A model generated the notes under the pieces. That model was not told the origin of the DNA. It searched no databases and saw nothing but the letters and a program-made list of their open reading frames with translations. 64,000 nt of DNA from Kordia sp050633145 (GTDB lineage: Bacteria > Bacteroidota > Bacteroidia > Flavobacteriales > Flavobacteriaceae): NCBI RefSeq assembly GCF_050633145.1, contig NZ_JBOEFY010000002.1, positions 1-64,000 on the forward strand, given 5' to 3'. This document shows positions 25,742 to 35,800 of the stretch, piece by piece (the stretch's first letter is position 1; every line of letters begins with the position of its first letter). Made by a program: the position numbers and the translations under genes.

Positions 25742-26257
25742 ATGCCAAAATCATTACAGGATAATATTTGTAACGAAGTGATGTTTTCTAGTTTTTTCAA
25801 GAAACATTACCAAAGCCTGTATTCGTATTTGTACTATAAGTTTGGTGATTATTTGAATCCCGAAGATAAAACACAAGAAGCATTTACCAAACTTTGGCAG
25901 AATTGCGGAAAAGTAAAACCCGAAAAAGCCAAAAGTTATGTGTTTACAATTGGCAATAATATGATGTTGAATGAAGTAAAACATCATAAAGTAGTATTGC
26001 AACACCAAAAAATTAAGCCAAGATCACATACCAACGAGAGTCCCGAATTTTTGATGCAAGAACAAGAGTATTTGCAAAAACTGCAACGTGCTATTGGGAA
26101 TTTGACAGAATCGGAACGTACGGCTTTTTTAATGAATCGTGTAGAAGGGAAACGTCATAAAGAGATTGCTGCAATTCTTGATATTTCGGCAAAAGCCGTA
26201 GAAAAACGTATTTATAGAGCATTGAGTAAATTGCGACAAGAGATTGAAGAACTTTGA
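25742..26257 (+). CDS. ECF RNA polymerase sigma factor
   Basis: A 171-residue sigma-70 factor of the extracytoplasmic-function type. Region 2 covers about residues 15-85 ('FFKKHYQSLYSYLYYKFGDYLNPEDKTQEAF' includes the core- and -10-binding helices). Region 4 covers about 108-165 ('LTESERTAFLMNRVEGKRHKEIAAILDIS' helix-turn-helix, then 'AVEKRIYRALSKLRQE'). It is followed by a FecR-type anti-sigma and a TonB-dependent receptor, the classic surface-signalling order. A 313-bp gap with repeats separates it from fecR, longer than usual. Confidence 0.95.
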   Translation: MPKSLQDNICNEVMFSSFFKKHYQSLYSYLYYKFGDYLNPEDKTQEAFTKLWQNCGKVKPEKAKSYVFTIGNNMMLNEVKHHKVVLQHQKIKPRSHTNESPEFLMQEQEYLQKLQRAIGNLTESERTAFLMNRVEGKRHKEIAAILDISAKAVEKRIYRALSKLRQEIEEL

Positions 26258-26304
26258 TTTTTGATTGTTGATTTACGATTGTTGATTGTTGATTGTTGAT
26301 TTGA
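26256..26304. repeat. Period-7 tandem repeat (GATTGTT)
   Basis: Seven 7-base units beginning at the sigma-factor stop codon: GATTTTT, GATTGTT, GATTTAC, GATTGTT three times, GATTTGA. A two-unit copy (GATTGTT GATTTAC) is at 32821-32834, over the stop codon of another gene. Confidence 0.9.
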
Positions 26305-26324
26305 GAATGTTACATAATTTACCG

Positions 26325-26445
26325 AAACGTCAGATCAAGTGGAATTCTGAAAGAATTTTGTATCGAGATCAACTTAGAAACCATCTGACATCACAGTAGA
26401 TCTCGATACTAATTTGTTGCACAAATTCTACTCGATCAGACGTTT
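26325..26445. repeat. Full-length TCGAG-type foldable repeat
   Basis: Outer arms 26325-26340 and 26430-26445 pair at 14 of 16 positions. Inner arms GTATCGAGATC (26360-26370) and GATCTCGATAC (26399-26409) are perfect, and a small hairpin AATTTGT-TGC-ACAAATT spans 26411-26427. The order of arms is the same as in the element at 5037-5139. It lies between the sigma and fecR genes. A further CACTCGAAACGAC half site follows at 26465-26476. Confidence 0.85.
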
Positions 26446-26570
26446 TTGATTACATATTGGAAATCACTCGAAACGACATACGTAACGAAAAAAAGCACAA
26501 AAAAGTATATATTAGTAAAGTTAGGGTAGGAATTTTAGATAGTAAGTTGTTATATAGATAAGTAACGATT

Positions 26571-27467
26571 ATGAAACGAGAAGATTTAATACAGAAATGG
26601 CTAGATCATTCGCTGACTCCTAAAGAATTAGAAGCTTTTAAACAGCTTGAAGATTATGAGGAATTAACGAAGATGCATAGCGCTTTGCAGTATTTTAAAG
26701 CACCTGAGGTTGATGTTGACGCCGCTTACAATACTGTTACTACTACAAAGAAAGAAACACCAAAACCTACTTCATGGTTTAAACCATTGTTAAAAATTGC
26801 CGCAATTTTAGTAATAGGATTCGGTACATATATGTATGCAACTTTACCAACATTAACGACCCACGATACGGTTGCAGCAAATAAAACGCTTATTAAATTA
26901 CCTGATACCTCTGAGGTTTCGCTGAATGCAGTTACAAGTTTGTCTTATGACAAAGATTCTTGGGAAGAAAAACGCGAAGTAAACTTAAATGGTGAAGCGT
27001 ATTTTAAAGTAGCCAAAGGCAAAACGTTTAGCGTTATTACTGATGATGGAGTTGTCACTGTTTTAGGAACTGAGTTTAATGTAAAACAACGAAATGACAT
27101 ATTTGAAGTGTTTTGCTATGAAGGTTCTGTAAAAGTTAGCCACAACGATACGAGTGTTATCCTAAAACCAGGACAACGTTATTTGATACTTGATGGGAAG
27201 GAATTCCGCAACGAAGAAGAAAATCTAAAAGAACCTACGTGGATACATAACGAAAGTTCTTTTAAAAGTTTACCTTTACAAGAAGTCATTCAAGAATTTG
27301 AACGACAGTATAATGTAACGATTGAAGCCCAGAATATTGATACTTCCGAGATAGTTACAGGAAGTTTTACACATGCTGATATTAATATGGCTTTACAATC
27401 AATTACACTGCCTTTCAATTTGAAGTATCAAAAGAAACAAAACTCGATTATTCTAAAACGTGATTAA
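26571..27467 (+). CDS. FecR-family anti-sigma factor
   Basis: A 298-residue inner-membrane regulator. The N-terminal ~70 residues are cytoplasmic and should hold the sigma factor. One transmembrane helix (about 75-93, 'LLKIAAILVIGFGTYMYA') follows, then the periplasmic FecR domain (about 100-200: 'LPDTSEVSLNAVTSLSYDKDSW', 'REVNLNGEAYFKVAKG', 'TVLGTEFNVKQ') and a C-terminal STN-like domain (about 230-298, 'LPLQEVIQEFERQYNVTIEA'). It should relay the state of the TonB receptor downstream to the ECF sigma upstream. The gene overlaps the receptor gene by 8 bases. Confidence 0.94.
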   Translation: MKREDLIQKWLDHSLTPKELEAFKQLEDYEELTKMHSALQYFKAPEVDVDAAYNTVTTTKKETPKPTSWFKPLLKIAAILVIGFGTYMYATLPTLTTHDTVAANKTLIKLPDTSEVSLNAVTSLSYDKDSWEEKREVNLNGEAYFKVAKGKTFSVITDDGVVTVLGTEFNVKQRNDIFEVFCYEGSVKVSHNDTSVILKPGQRYLILDGKEFRNEEENLKEPTWIHNESSFKSLPLQEVIQEFERQYNVTIEAQNIDTSEIVTGSFTHADINMALQSITLPFNLKYQKKQNSIILKRD

Positions 27468-29766
27468 AAAACGCGTACTCACTTTTTTCACCTTTTTTTG
27501 CTTCTTTCTTAATTTTCAATGCAGTATCGCACAGGAAAATCAAGGAGATAAAATTTTACTGTCTAAATTATTACCCGAAATCCAAAAACGTTATGATGTA
27601 GTTTTCTCGTATGTAGATGCTACATTGGACGCTGTTTTGGTAACTCCGAAAGCTACTTCTATTTCATTGAAAGAACTACTTGATGGTTTTGAAATGGAAA
27701 CAAATCTTCGATTTACAATTATTAACGAACGCTATATTGCAGTTACTGTTTTTAAGGATCAAATTCAAGAATTGGATGAAGTCTATTTAACCGAATATAT
27801 TGCTTCAGGAATTTCCACGAATAGAACAGGTCAAATTACTGTAAAACCTAAGAATTTCGGCATTCTTCCAGGTGTTACCGAACCTGATGTTTTATTGACC
27901 ATTCAAGCTTTACCAGGAATTTCAAGCATAAACGAAACCGTTTCTAATATTAATATTCGTGGTGGTACAAACGACCAAAATATATTGTTATGGGACGATA
28001 TTAAAATGTATCAATCTGGACACTTTTTCGGATTGATTTCTGCGTTTAATCCATATTTCTTAAAGAAAGTAGTAGTTACCAAAAATGGAACAAGTGCACA
28101 ACATGGCGATGGTGTTTCTGGAATGATTCAAATGGAATTAGACGAACATGTAAACGATTCTTTGATTGCTGGTGCAGGATTAAACCTGATTCATGTAGAT
28201 GGTTTTGCAAAAGTGCAATTAAATAAGAAGATGGAAGTGCAAGTTTCGGCACGTCGATCTATTACCGATTTGGTTGAAACTCCAACGTACGCCATTTATT
28301 TTGATCGTATTTTTCAAGATACCGACATCACCAATAATAATCAAGAAACCAACAATACAACTACTACCAATAGAGATTTTTATTTCTATGATATGAGTAC
28401 AAAATTCATTTACGATATTTCTAAAACAGACAATTTACAGTTTAGCTTTTTGAATATTTTTAATGATTTGAGTTATACGGAAAATGCAATACTGAACAAC
28501 AGACAACGTTCTGTGAATAGCGGAATTACCCAACGAAATTTAGCTACAGGCTTGACTTATAATCGCGAATGGAATCCTGCGTTTAGCACACAATTGCAGT
28601 TGTATGCTTCCAATTATAATTTAGAAGCGACAAACTTTAATATTACCAATAATCAACGTTTGTTTCAAGAGAATGATTTGGCAGACAGCGCGATTAAACT
28701 CCATACAAAATACCGCATCAATGAAAATTTCACTATTGAAAGTGGGTATCAATTTTCAGAGATCGGAATCACGAATATTCAAGATGTAAGCAATCCGTTA
28801 TTTCGTAGTGAACGAAAAGATGTGATGCGAAATCATGCGTTGTATTCGGAAGTTCATTATTTTTCAGATAGTTACCGAACGATGTTGACATTTGGAATTC
28901 GTGGAAATCGTTATGGAAAGATTGACACATTCCGTTTTGAACCACGCTTGAACTTTAGACAGCAATTTTCCAATCATTTTAGCTTGTTGGTTTTGGGTGA
29001 ATATAAAAGTCAGGCAATTTCTCAAGTGATTGATTTGCAGAATGATTTTTTAGGAATTGAAAAACGCCGTTGGACCTTAGCAAACGGAACTTCTGTACCG
29101 TTAATTGAAAGCAAGCAAGCTTCTGTTGGAGTGCAATACACGAAAAACAATTTATTGATTACTGCGGAAGCATACATTAAAAATGTAGACGGAATTACTA
29201 CGAGAAGTCAAGGTTTTCAAAATCAGTTTCAATTTGTCAATGCAATTGGCGGTTATGAAACTTATGGAATCGATTTGTTATTCAATAAAAAATGGCATGA
29301 TTTTAATGTATGGATGAGTTATTCGGTGAGCAAAAACGAGTATGAATTTACATCGCTTAACAACGGAAATCCGTTTCCAAATAATATTGATATCACACAT
29401 AATGTTACACTTGGCGGAACGTATTCTTGGAATGATTTCGAATTTTCTTTGGGAAGTTATTTTCGTACAGGAAGACCAACTACAAGTGTTGGCATACCAA
29501 CTGTTGCAAATGGCGAGATAAACTATAATGCACCAAATGCTTCAACTTTAGACGATTATTTTAGAACTGATTTTTCTTCAACCTATCGTTTGACACTTTC
29601 TAAAAAGAAAAAAATATATTCCAAAATTGGGTTGTCTGTTTGGAATGTATTCGATCAGCAAAATATCTTGAACGAATATTACAATTTAGATAACGAAGTT
29701 GTTTCTGAAATTCAGAATCGTGCTTTGGGTATTACGCCGAATTTGAGTTTCCGTGTAGATTTTTAA
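27460..29766 (+). CDS. TonB-dependent receptor with signalling (STN) domain
   Basis: A 768-residue outer-membrane receptor. It starts at GTG 27460, inside the end of fecR, so translation is coupled. The signal peptide (FFCFFLNFQCSIAQ) ends near residue 24. An STN-like domain (about 30-108, 'LLPEIQKRYDVVFSYVDATL') mediates signalling to FecR proteins. The plug (about 125-225) includes 'LLTIQALPGISSINETVSNINIRGGTNDQN', and the barrel ends 'ITPNLSFRVDF' with a terminal Phe. This layout indicates a transducing receptor, not merely a transporter. The ligand is unknown. The last 36 bases of the gene recur at 30336-30371. Confidence 0.93.
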   Translation: MIKKRVLTFFTFFCFFLNFQCSIAQENQGDKILLSKLLPEIQKRYDVVFSYVDATLDAVLVTPKATSISLKELLDGFEMETNLRFTIINERYIAVTVFKDQIQELDEVYLTEYIASGISTNRTGQITVKPKNFGILPGVTEPDVLLTIQALPGISSINETVSNINIRGGTNDQNILLWDDIKMYQSGHFFGLISAFNPYFLKKVVVTKNGTSAQHGDGVSGMIQMELDEHVNDSLIAGAGLNLIHVDGFAKVQLNKKMEVQVSARRSITDLVETPTYAIYFDRIFQDTDITNNNQETNNTTTTNRDFYFYDMSTKFIYDISKTDNLQFSFLNIFNDLSYTENAILNNRQRSVNSGITQRNLATGLTYNREWNPAFSTQLQLYASNYNLEATNFNITNNQRLFQENDLADSAIKLHTKYRINENFTIESGYQFSEIGITNIQDVSNPLFRSERKDVMRNHALYSEVHYFSDSYRTMLTFGIRGNRYGKIDTFRFEPRLNFRQQFSNHFSLLVLGEYKSQAISQVIDLQNDFLGIEKRRWTLANGTSVPLIESKQASVGVQYTKNNLLITAEAYIKNVDGITTRSQGFQNQFQFVNAIGGYETYGIDLLFNKKWHDFNVWMSYSVSKNEYEFTSLNNGNPFPNNIDITHNVTLGGTYSWNDFEFSLGSYFRTGRPTTSVGIPTVANGEINYNAPNASTLDDYFRTDFSSTYRLTLSKKKKIYSKIGLSVWNVFDQQNILNEYYNLDNEVVSEIQNRALGITPNLSFRVDF

Positions 29767-29889
29767 GCTACATATCATTCTATATTTAATCCTTAGATTT
29801 ACCACAAACATAGTTAAGCTCAATAATTGATGTTAAAAAAATGATAAGTAGCTTTGATTTTTAATTATATTATAATAGTTTTAAAACAC

Positions 29890-30351
29890 ATGGAAATAAC
29901 TATTGGAATTTTAGGATTTATCACTGCTATCATTGCTATTATTGATTTTACATACAATTTCTTTTCAAAACCTAAAATAGAAGAAGAGACAAATCTTTTA
30001 GAAGCACAATTTAAAGCAACTCAAAAGCTATCAGAAGAAGTTCAATTAAACATCGAAAATTACATTTTAAAAGCGAATGCTGCTAATAAACTTCTATTTA
30101 AAGATATGACATTCAGCAGTTATCTAACTCACATGAGGGAAACTCACAATGAAAATTTATCTGATAGTTTATATGAAAGATTGAGTAATTTAGAATTGAC
30201 TAAAAGCAATACAGTCTTCATCATTAAAAGCCTTGAATTCCAATTTTCTGCTTTACTGCGAATTAAAAATAAAATGCAGTTATTAAATCTGCTACATTCA
30301 AAAAAAATAGCGCTTACAAAAAAAGAAAATTTAGCATTACGCCAAATTTGA
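29890..30351 (+). CDS. Single-span membrane protein, probably truncated at its C-terminus
   Basis: A 153-residue protein. I chose the ATG at 29890 (MEITIGILGF) since it starts directly at a strong transmembrane helix (about 3-25, 'IGILGFITAIIAIIDFTYNFF'). The remainder is a cytoplasmic helical region rich in Glu, Lys and Asn. The final five residues (ALRQI) and the stop codon are read from the first bases of the duplicated receptor tail (30336 on), in a different frame, so the natural C-terminus was probably lost at that junction. No family recognised. Confidence 0.5.
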   Translation: MEITIGILGFITAIIAIIDFTYNFFSKPKIEEETNLLEAQFKATQKLSEEVQLNIENYILKANAANKLLFKDMTFSSYLTHMRETHNENLSDSLYERLSNLELTKSNTVFIIKSLEFQFSALLRIKNKMQLLNLLHSKKIALTKKENLALRQI

Positions 30352-30371
30352 GTTTTCGTGTTGATTTTTAG
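30336..30371 (+). repeat. Second copy of the TonB-receptor 3' end
   Basis: These 36 bases match the last 36 bases of the receptor gene (29731-29766) at 32 positions. Read in the receptor frame they encode the same residues ITPNLSFRVDF and a stop. The four differences are CCG/CCA, TTC/TTT, GTA/GTT and TAA/TAG, all silent. This is the remnant of a second, slightly diverged receptor gene, not a fresh copy. Confidence 0.9.
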
Positions 30372-30410
30372 ATTGCTTTGAAATAACTGTTCATTTTTAA
30401 ATGTCAAATT

Positions 30411-30906
30411 TTGAATATTAGATATAGAAAGAAAAAAGAAGCCATCCGAGATCAAATCCTTAAAAAAGTAAGGTATTATCGCAACAGCAGAGGAATCCGT
30501 TTTTTTGACGAACCTTCAGTAAATTTCAATAATAAGTCCATAAAAATTGATGATAACGACCTTGCTGTTTTATTAATTACATTAAAAAGATCAAAAAAAA
30601 TTCTTGTCACAACAAAATATCTCTACATCATTGAAAAATCTAACATCACAAAAAATAGACGGAAGAGATATCGACCGTTTTGATTATATGGTATTTATTA
30701 ATGCTGAAAAAACACTTCCTAATGCATCTAAATTGAGACAGTTTTATATAAGACAAAAAATAAGTTTTCGTGTTGGAAATTATAGAATTGTCAAAAAAAA
30801 CAGATCCTATATAGAAGTAAACTTTAAAAGAACTCGGTTTCCCGATTGTTTAAACGGTTGTATTAAGAAACTTAAATTCGCAGCACGTAAATATGAAGGA
30901 TATTAA
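30411..30906 (+). pseudogene. Frameshifted hypothetical gene (A8 tract)
   Basis: Two partly overlapping frames look like one basic protein of about 165 residues: residues from LNIRYRKKKEAIRD to 'LLITLKRSKK' in the first frame, then 'LSQQNISTSLKNLTSQKIDG' to 'FAARKYEGY' in the next. They join if the run of eight A at 30593-30600 had seven. The first frame starts only at a TTG. Either this is a genuine slippage mutation in a decaying gene or a sequencing error. The protein has many Arg and Lys and no known motif. It is part of the accessory island after the receptor. Confidence 0.6.
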
Positions 30907-31008
30907 TGTAATGATGATTCTCTATTTTAGTTAAAACCATATAACTTCCATTTTTTCAACATTTTAAAATCAAAATGGTCATTCAATATTATATATTAAC
31001 TCGTTATT

Positions 31009-32118
31009 TTATTTTTCAATTTTAAAAGTCTCCAAAAACGCGTCAAATCGTTTCACATTGCCTTCGTAGGTTGAAGGAGTTGCATTAAACATGATCATAA
31101 CATAATGTGTTTTCGTTTCAAAAGTTACTTTTTTCGCATGATACAAACGCATTGTCCCTTTTGGCATGTATTGAAATCGCATACTTTTTCCATTAATTTC
31201 TCCCGTATTTTCGAGTTCTTCTTTCAAAAGTAATTTCATTCTGTCATCTTCATCTCCCATTTTCCCCTGCGGAAATACATCTTTATTAAATGCTTTTAAA
31301 GATTCATACGCTTCCTTTTTTACCATTCTTATTACAACAGCATTTTTAACATTATTGACATCTGGAAAACTTGCCGACCATATAGTTACTGCATTCATTT
31401 CGATAACATTTAAATAGTCTGGAACCGTAAATTGAAAGTGTTCATTTTCGTAATTAACTACTAAGTCCTCGTCTTTTTCATTTAGCACACGTCTTCTTAA
31501 AAAGTCAATATCTATTTTAGAAGGAAAGATTGCTACAGATTCTGTCAATGCTTTTATATAGGCAGCTTTTTCGACTTCATCTTCCGATTTAAACAGCGGA
31601 AAACTTATGGTTGATAATTTATCATTCACCACAAAACATAAAATATTCATCTTTTGTAAATAATCTTCTTCAGTATTTACTTTATCTAGCGGAATATCAA
31701 TTGAAAATAAGTAAAATAGTTTTCCATCTTTATTAGAGAAAAACTCTTCTTTAAAGTTCATTTTCTGTTCGCTAAACTCTTCAAAATACTTGAGCTGAGA
31801 ATCTTTATATGCTTGTAGCACTTGTTTTTGCTCTGCTACTCCTTTTGAATTGTTATAGACAGAAGTATCATAATCCGTTTCTATCAATGTAATTAGGTGA
31901 TCTTGTATTTTGAAAGCGCCACCTTCCATATAATCTACATTTTCCCCAAGGAATTTCATCGTGTAATTAATATTGTTGTTTATGTAATGAAATCCATCAG
32001 AAGCTTTCATAAAGTAAACATTTTGTACTGGCTTAAGAGAAGTTTGTGCATCGTTTTGACAAAACCCATTTACGCCAAAGCCAACGCAAATAAGAAAACA
32101 AAGTATGTATTTATTCAT
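31009..32118 (-). CDS. Hypothetical secreted protein
   Basis: A 369-residue protein with a signal peptide (ILCFLICVGFGVNGFC, cleavage near residue 20). The mature part is alpha/beta with no motif I recognise; notable strings are 'YIKALTESVAIFPSKIDIDFL' and a final 'HYVMIMFNATPSTYEGNVKRFDAFLETFKI', similar in style to PsbP- or DUF-type lipid-binding modules, but this is too weak to name. Monocistronic by spacing. Confidence 0.65.
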   Translation of the reverse strand: MNKYILCFLICVGFGVNGFCQNDAQTSLKPVQNVYFMKASDGFHYINNNINYTMKFLGENVDYMEGGAFKIQDHLITLIETDYDTSVYNNSKGVAEQKQVLQAYKDSQLKYFEEFSEQKMNFKEEFFSNKDGKLFYLFSIDIPLDKVNTEEDYLQKMNILCFVVNDKLSTISFPLFKSEDEVEKAAYIKALTESVAIFPSKIDIDFLRRRVLNEKDEDLVVNYENEHFQFTVPDYLNVIEMNAVTIWSASFPDVNNVKNAVVIRMVKKEAYESLKAFNKDVFPQGKMGDEDDRMKLLLKEELENTGEINGKSMRFQYMPKGTMRLYHAKKVTFETKTHYVMIMFNATPSTYEGNVKRFDAFLETFKIEK

Positions 32119-32277
32119 GGTATTAATCGGTTTATTTCTTAAATATACTAAAATTAATTACTTCATTTTCTTTGCAATTGCAAACATGGAATTTTTATAT
32201 TGAGAGTTCGATTCAATATCTTATCATAAAACACAAAAAGAATCGTTTACATTTATAACGTATCGATTGCACTAATT

Positions 32278-32775
32278 ATGAAGAGAATCATTTTTTTAGT
32301 CCTAGTAATTTTTTATTCTTGTCAGACTGCAGAGAAAAAAGAAGATGCCACCGAGTTTAAAAGAATAAGTCTTTCTTTTAAGCATTTAATGAGTTGTAAA
32401 TCTTTAATTGTTCATATTGAAAAATACTCAACAGGTGCTATAGATGTTTCTTATAAATATACGCCTCACAAAGGCTGTAATACTGATACGATTGATTTTA
32501 AATCCTATTCGATTGATTCCATTCAATTTGAAAAAATCACAGAAAGCATCTTAAAAATCGACCGATCAAATATTGAAAAAGAATCACAAACAATGGGACT
32601 TGATGGTATATCGACTTCAATTACTTTTTATGAAAAAGACAAAAATACCGTCATGAATGTATATGACATTTGGACGCCAACCTACAATACCGAAAAAAGA
32701 AAATTGAACGATTATATGAATGCCTATAAATCATTAGTTAAACTAGCTTCTATTAAACTTGATTCACTGTTTTAA
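32278..32775 (+). CDS. Hypothetical lipoprotein
   Basis: A 165-residue protein with a lipoprotein signal (lipobox 'IFYSC', Cys15). The mature region has two further Cys (MSCKSL and HKGCNT) that could form a disulfide. No domain recognised. It is convergent with the tricorn-like protease gene. Confidence 0.65.
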   Translation: MKRIIFLVLVIFYSCQTAEKKEDATEFKRISLSFKHLMSCKSLIVHIEKYSTGAIDVSYKYTPHKGCNTDTIDFKSYSIDSIQFEKITESILKIDRSNIEKESQTMGLDGISTSITFYEKDKNTVMNVYDIWTPTYNTEKRKLNDYMNAYKSLVKLASIKLDSLF

Positions 32776-32830
32776 ATCTCGCTTGAACTTAAAATAAAAG
32801 GCACTAACTCGCAATACTTTGATTGTTGAT

Positions 32831-35800
32831 TTACTTCTTTTCTAATTCTTTAAGGATAATTTCAATCGCTTTATCTAATTGCGGTGTTTCATTCTCTAAA
32901 CGTTGTTTAAAGTTTTTACCAACATATACATCTGGTGCAACTCCGTGTTTTTCTAAATCTTTCCCGTCTAAGGTATAACATCCCCAAGTTGGCAATCGAT
33001 ATGAAGAACCATCTACTAAAGATCTTCTCGTTGTAAAAATAATCCAACGATAGGTTTCTGTTCCCACAATCGTTCCCATCTTTAGTTCTTTAAAGCCAGC
33101 AGCTGTCATTTCTGCATCAGATAAAGATTGTTCATTTACGAGTAAAACGATTGGTTTATCACCATAGTTAAAATTTGATTGACTCGTTAATTTCCCTTCT
33201 CTATACTTCCAATTTAGGTATTGTTTTTGACGCAAGAAATTCAATACTGCATCGTGTACATTTCCTCCCGTGTTGTAACGTAAATCTAGGATTAAACCAT
33301 CTTTATACGCTTCTTCACTCATTAAGTCTTGATAGAATTTGGTCAGCTCTCCACGCCCCATATCTAACATGCATACATACGCAATCTTATTCTTAGACTT
33401 TTTATCTACATGTGCTTGATTTTGATCTTGCCATTCATCAGTCAATAAACTTTTAAGCCTCCAAAATGATATTGCATGCACGTTTACGTAAAACTCTTTA
33501 TTGTTTCTGCTGAATGTTAACCTAAGTTCATCATTAAATTTTGGATTGGAAAAATACTGTTCTCTGTTAGCCTTCTCATTTACTCGTTTGCCATTTACAG
33601 CGACCAATTTATCTCCCTTTTTAAGATCTTTATTTTTGATGTCTGTTGGTCCATCTGGAACGATTCTTTCTATAACAAACGGATTTTCCGTATTGAAGAT
33701 AATTCCTGTTTCTGATGTACGTGTTCCATAATACGTTTCTTCTTCTTTCCCGTACGAACTAAATCCAGAGTGAGATGTATTTAACTCACCAAGCATATCG
33801 TTAAAGATTAATCTTAAATTTGCTCTACTTGAAACATAGGGCAAATATGCAGCATATTGATCTCTTAGTTTTTGCCAGTTTTCTCCATGAAAATTTTCAT
33901 CATAATAACTCTCTTCCATTCCAGCCCAAGCTTCATAATACATCTGATCAAATTCATTTGATAATGATTTATTAAAGCGGTAATCAATAGCTATTGGCTT
34001 TATTTTATTTGCTTTTAAATCTACAGTACTGATGATTCCACTAGATAGTATATAGTTCTTTTTTCCAGCAGTGATAAATTGGTATCTAAATATCGATTTA
34101 TCACTCAATTTCACTGTTTTATTGTCTTCAAAAGGTGCTAAGGTAGTTTTCCACAACTTACTTTTTCCTTGATCGTGATTTGATATGTACAATACATGTG
34201 TTTTGTCTCCATCGTTTATAACACTGATATTTCTTTGATTTCCAAACCTTGGACTAATCAATGTTAATCTATCCATCAAGCCTTTTTCGTTGATTGCAAC
34301 CGTAACTTTTTTCTTTTCCTTTATATCCTTTTTATCCTTTGAGTTTTTCTCCTTTTTCTCTTCTTTTTCTTCTTCAAGAAGTTCGTTTATTTTATCAATT
34401 TTAAACGGTTTTTCATATTTATCTAAAGCCATTTGATACACTTTAGAATTTCCATTTCCACCACTTGGAAAATTTGGTGCTGTTCTTTCAGAAGATAGAT
34501 ATATATATTTCCCATCAGCAGACCATGTTGGTTCACGTTCAGAAACTTTGGTTTTTGTAAGATTGATTATTTTTTTTGTAGCGATATTATACACAAATAT
34601 ATCTGCTTCAAAATCTCTAACCGCAGTGTATGAAATATACTTTCCGTCAGGGGAAAAATATGGATTTGAATTGTAAAATCCCCACAATTCATCTGTCACT
34701 ATCAATTCACTTTTAAAGGTCTTTAAATCGATTAAATAAATTTCGTTTCTACCTCTTAAATACACACCTTTTGTTTTGTCTGCATTAAAAGTAATTTGTC
34801 TATTATTCTGTGTTTTTTTAGTGAGTTGTTTCGTTTTAAATTTATTAGTTACACTTGTCACAAACCAATTATAATATCCTTTATCAGACCTTGAAAACAG
34901 TAACGAATTGTTGTCCTTTAACCATTTTACTTCTTTAACAGCTTCTAAGAAATTGGTCGGTATTTCTTTGACAAATTTGCCTTTTACATCAGAGACAAAT
35001 AGTTTTCCTCTAGCCACAAATGCCATCTTTTTTCCATCCGGAGAAATATCAAAAAAGGTAATCGCACCTTTTACTGCATACGACTCTTCTTTTTCTAATG
35101 TAGAATTATTGTTGATGTTTACATTCAGTTTTTTCGAAGTTTTTTTAGCAACATCATATACAAACAATTGATAGTCTTTTCTAAACACTATTTTTTCACC
35201 ATTGGCACTTACTTTAGGCCACATAATTGACGTAGAAAAATTGGTTAATTGCGTTATAGTTCCGTTTTCTAGTTTGTATAAATTGTATTCACCATTATCT
35301 CTGTCTGATTTAAAATACACATTTCCAACTTCGTCAATCGTTGTCGCAAAATCTTTTCCTCTGTACGTTGTGTGCTGCGTATATTTTTTTGTTTTCTGAT
35401 TGTATGATTTTATATCAGGATTGTAATCTCCTTTGTATCTTTTTCTATTTGCATCGAGAGAAGATTCACCAGATTCATTAAAGTAAATATCTTTTGTTTT
35501 TGGATGTTGAATCACGTTATGAACCCTGTTAAAATAGTGTCCAAAGGTTCTTTTTGGAGTTCCTCCATTAATGCTTATTGTATAATTAGTCATTAAATTA
35601 TACCTATTTGATGTAAAATTGATGGTTTTACTGTCCCAACTCCAAGAAGATACCCTATCACTTGCTTGATGAAATGTTAGTTGTGTAATTTTACCGCCTT
35701 TTAGTGGCATAATATACACATCACTATTTCCGTATTGACTGCTAGAGAACGCCAACCATTTTCCATCGGGAGAAACACTAGGATTTGTTTCAACTCCTTG

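Noticed and set aside
30604..30906. Second half of the frameshifted gene as an independent gene
   Set aside because: Only a TTG start, no space for a promoter, and direct continuity with the first half if one A is removed.
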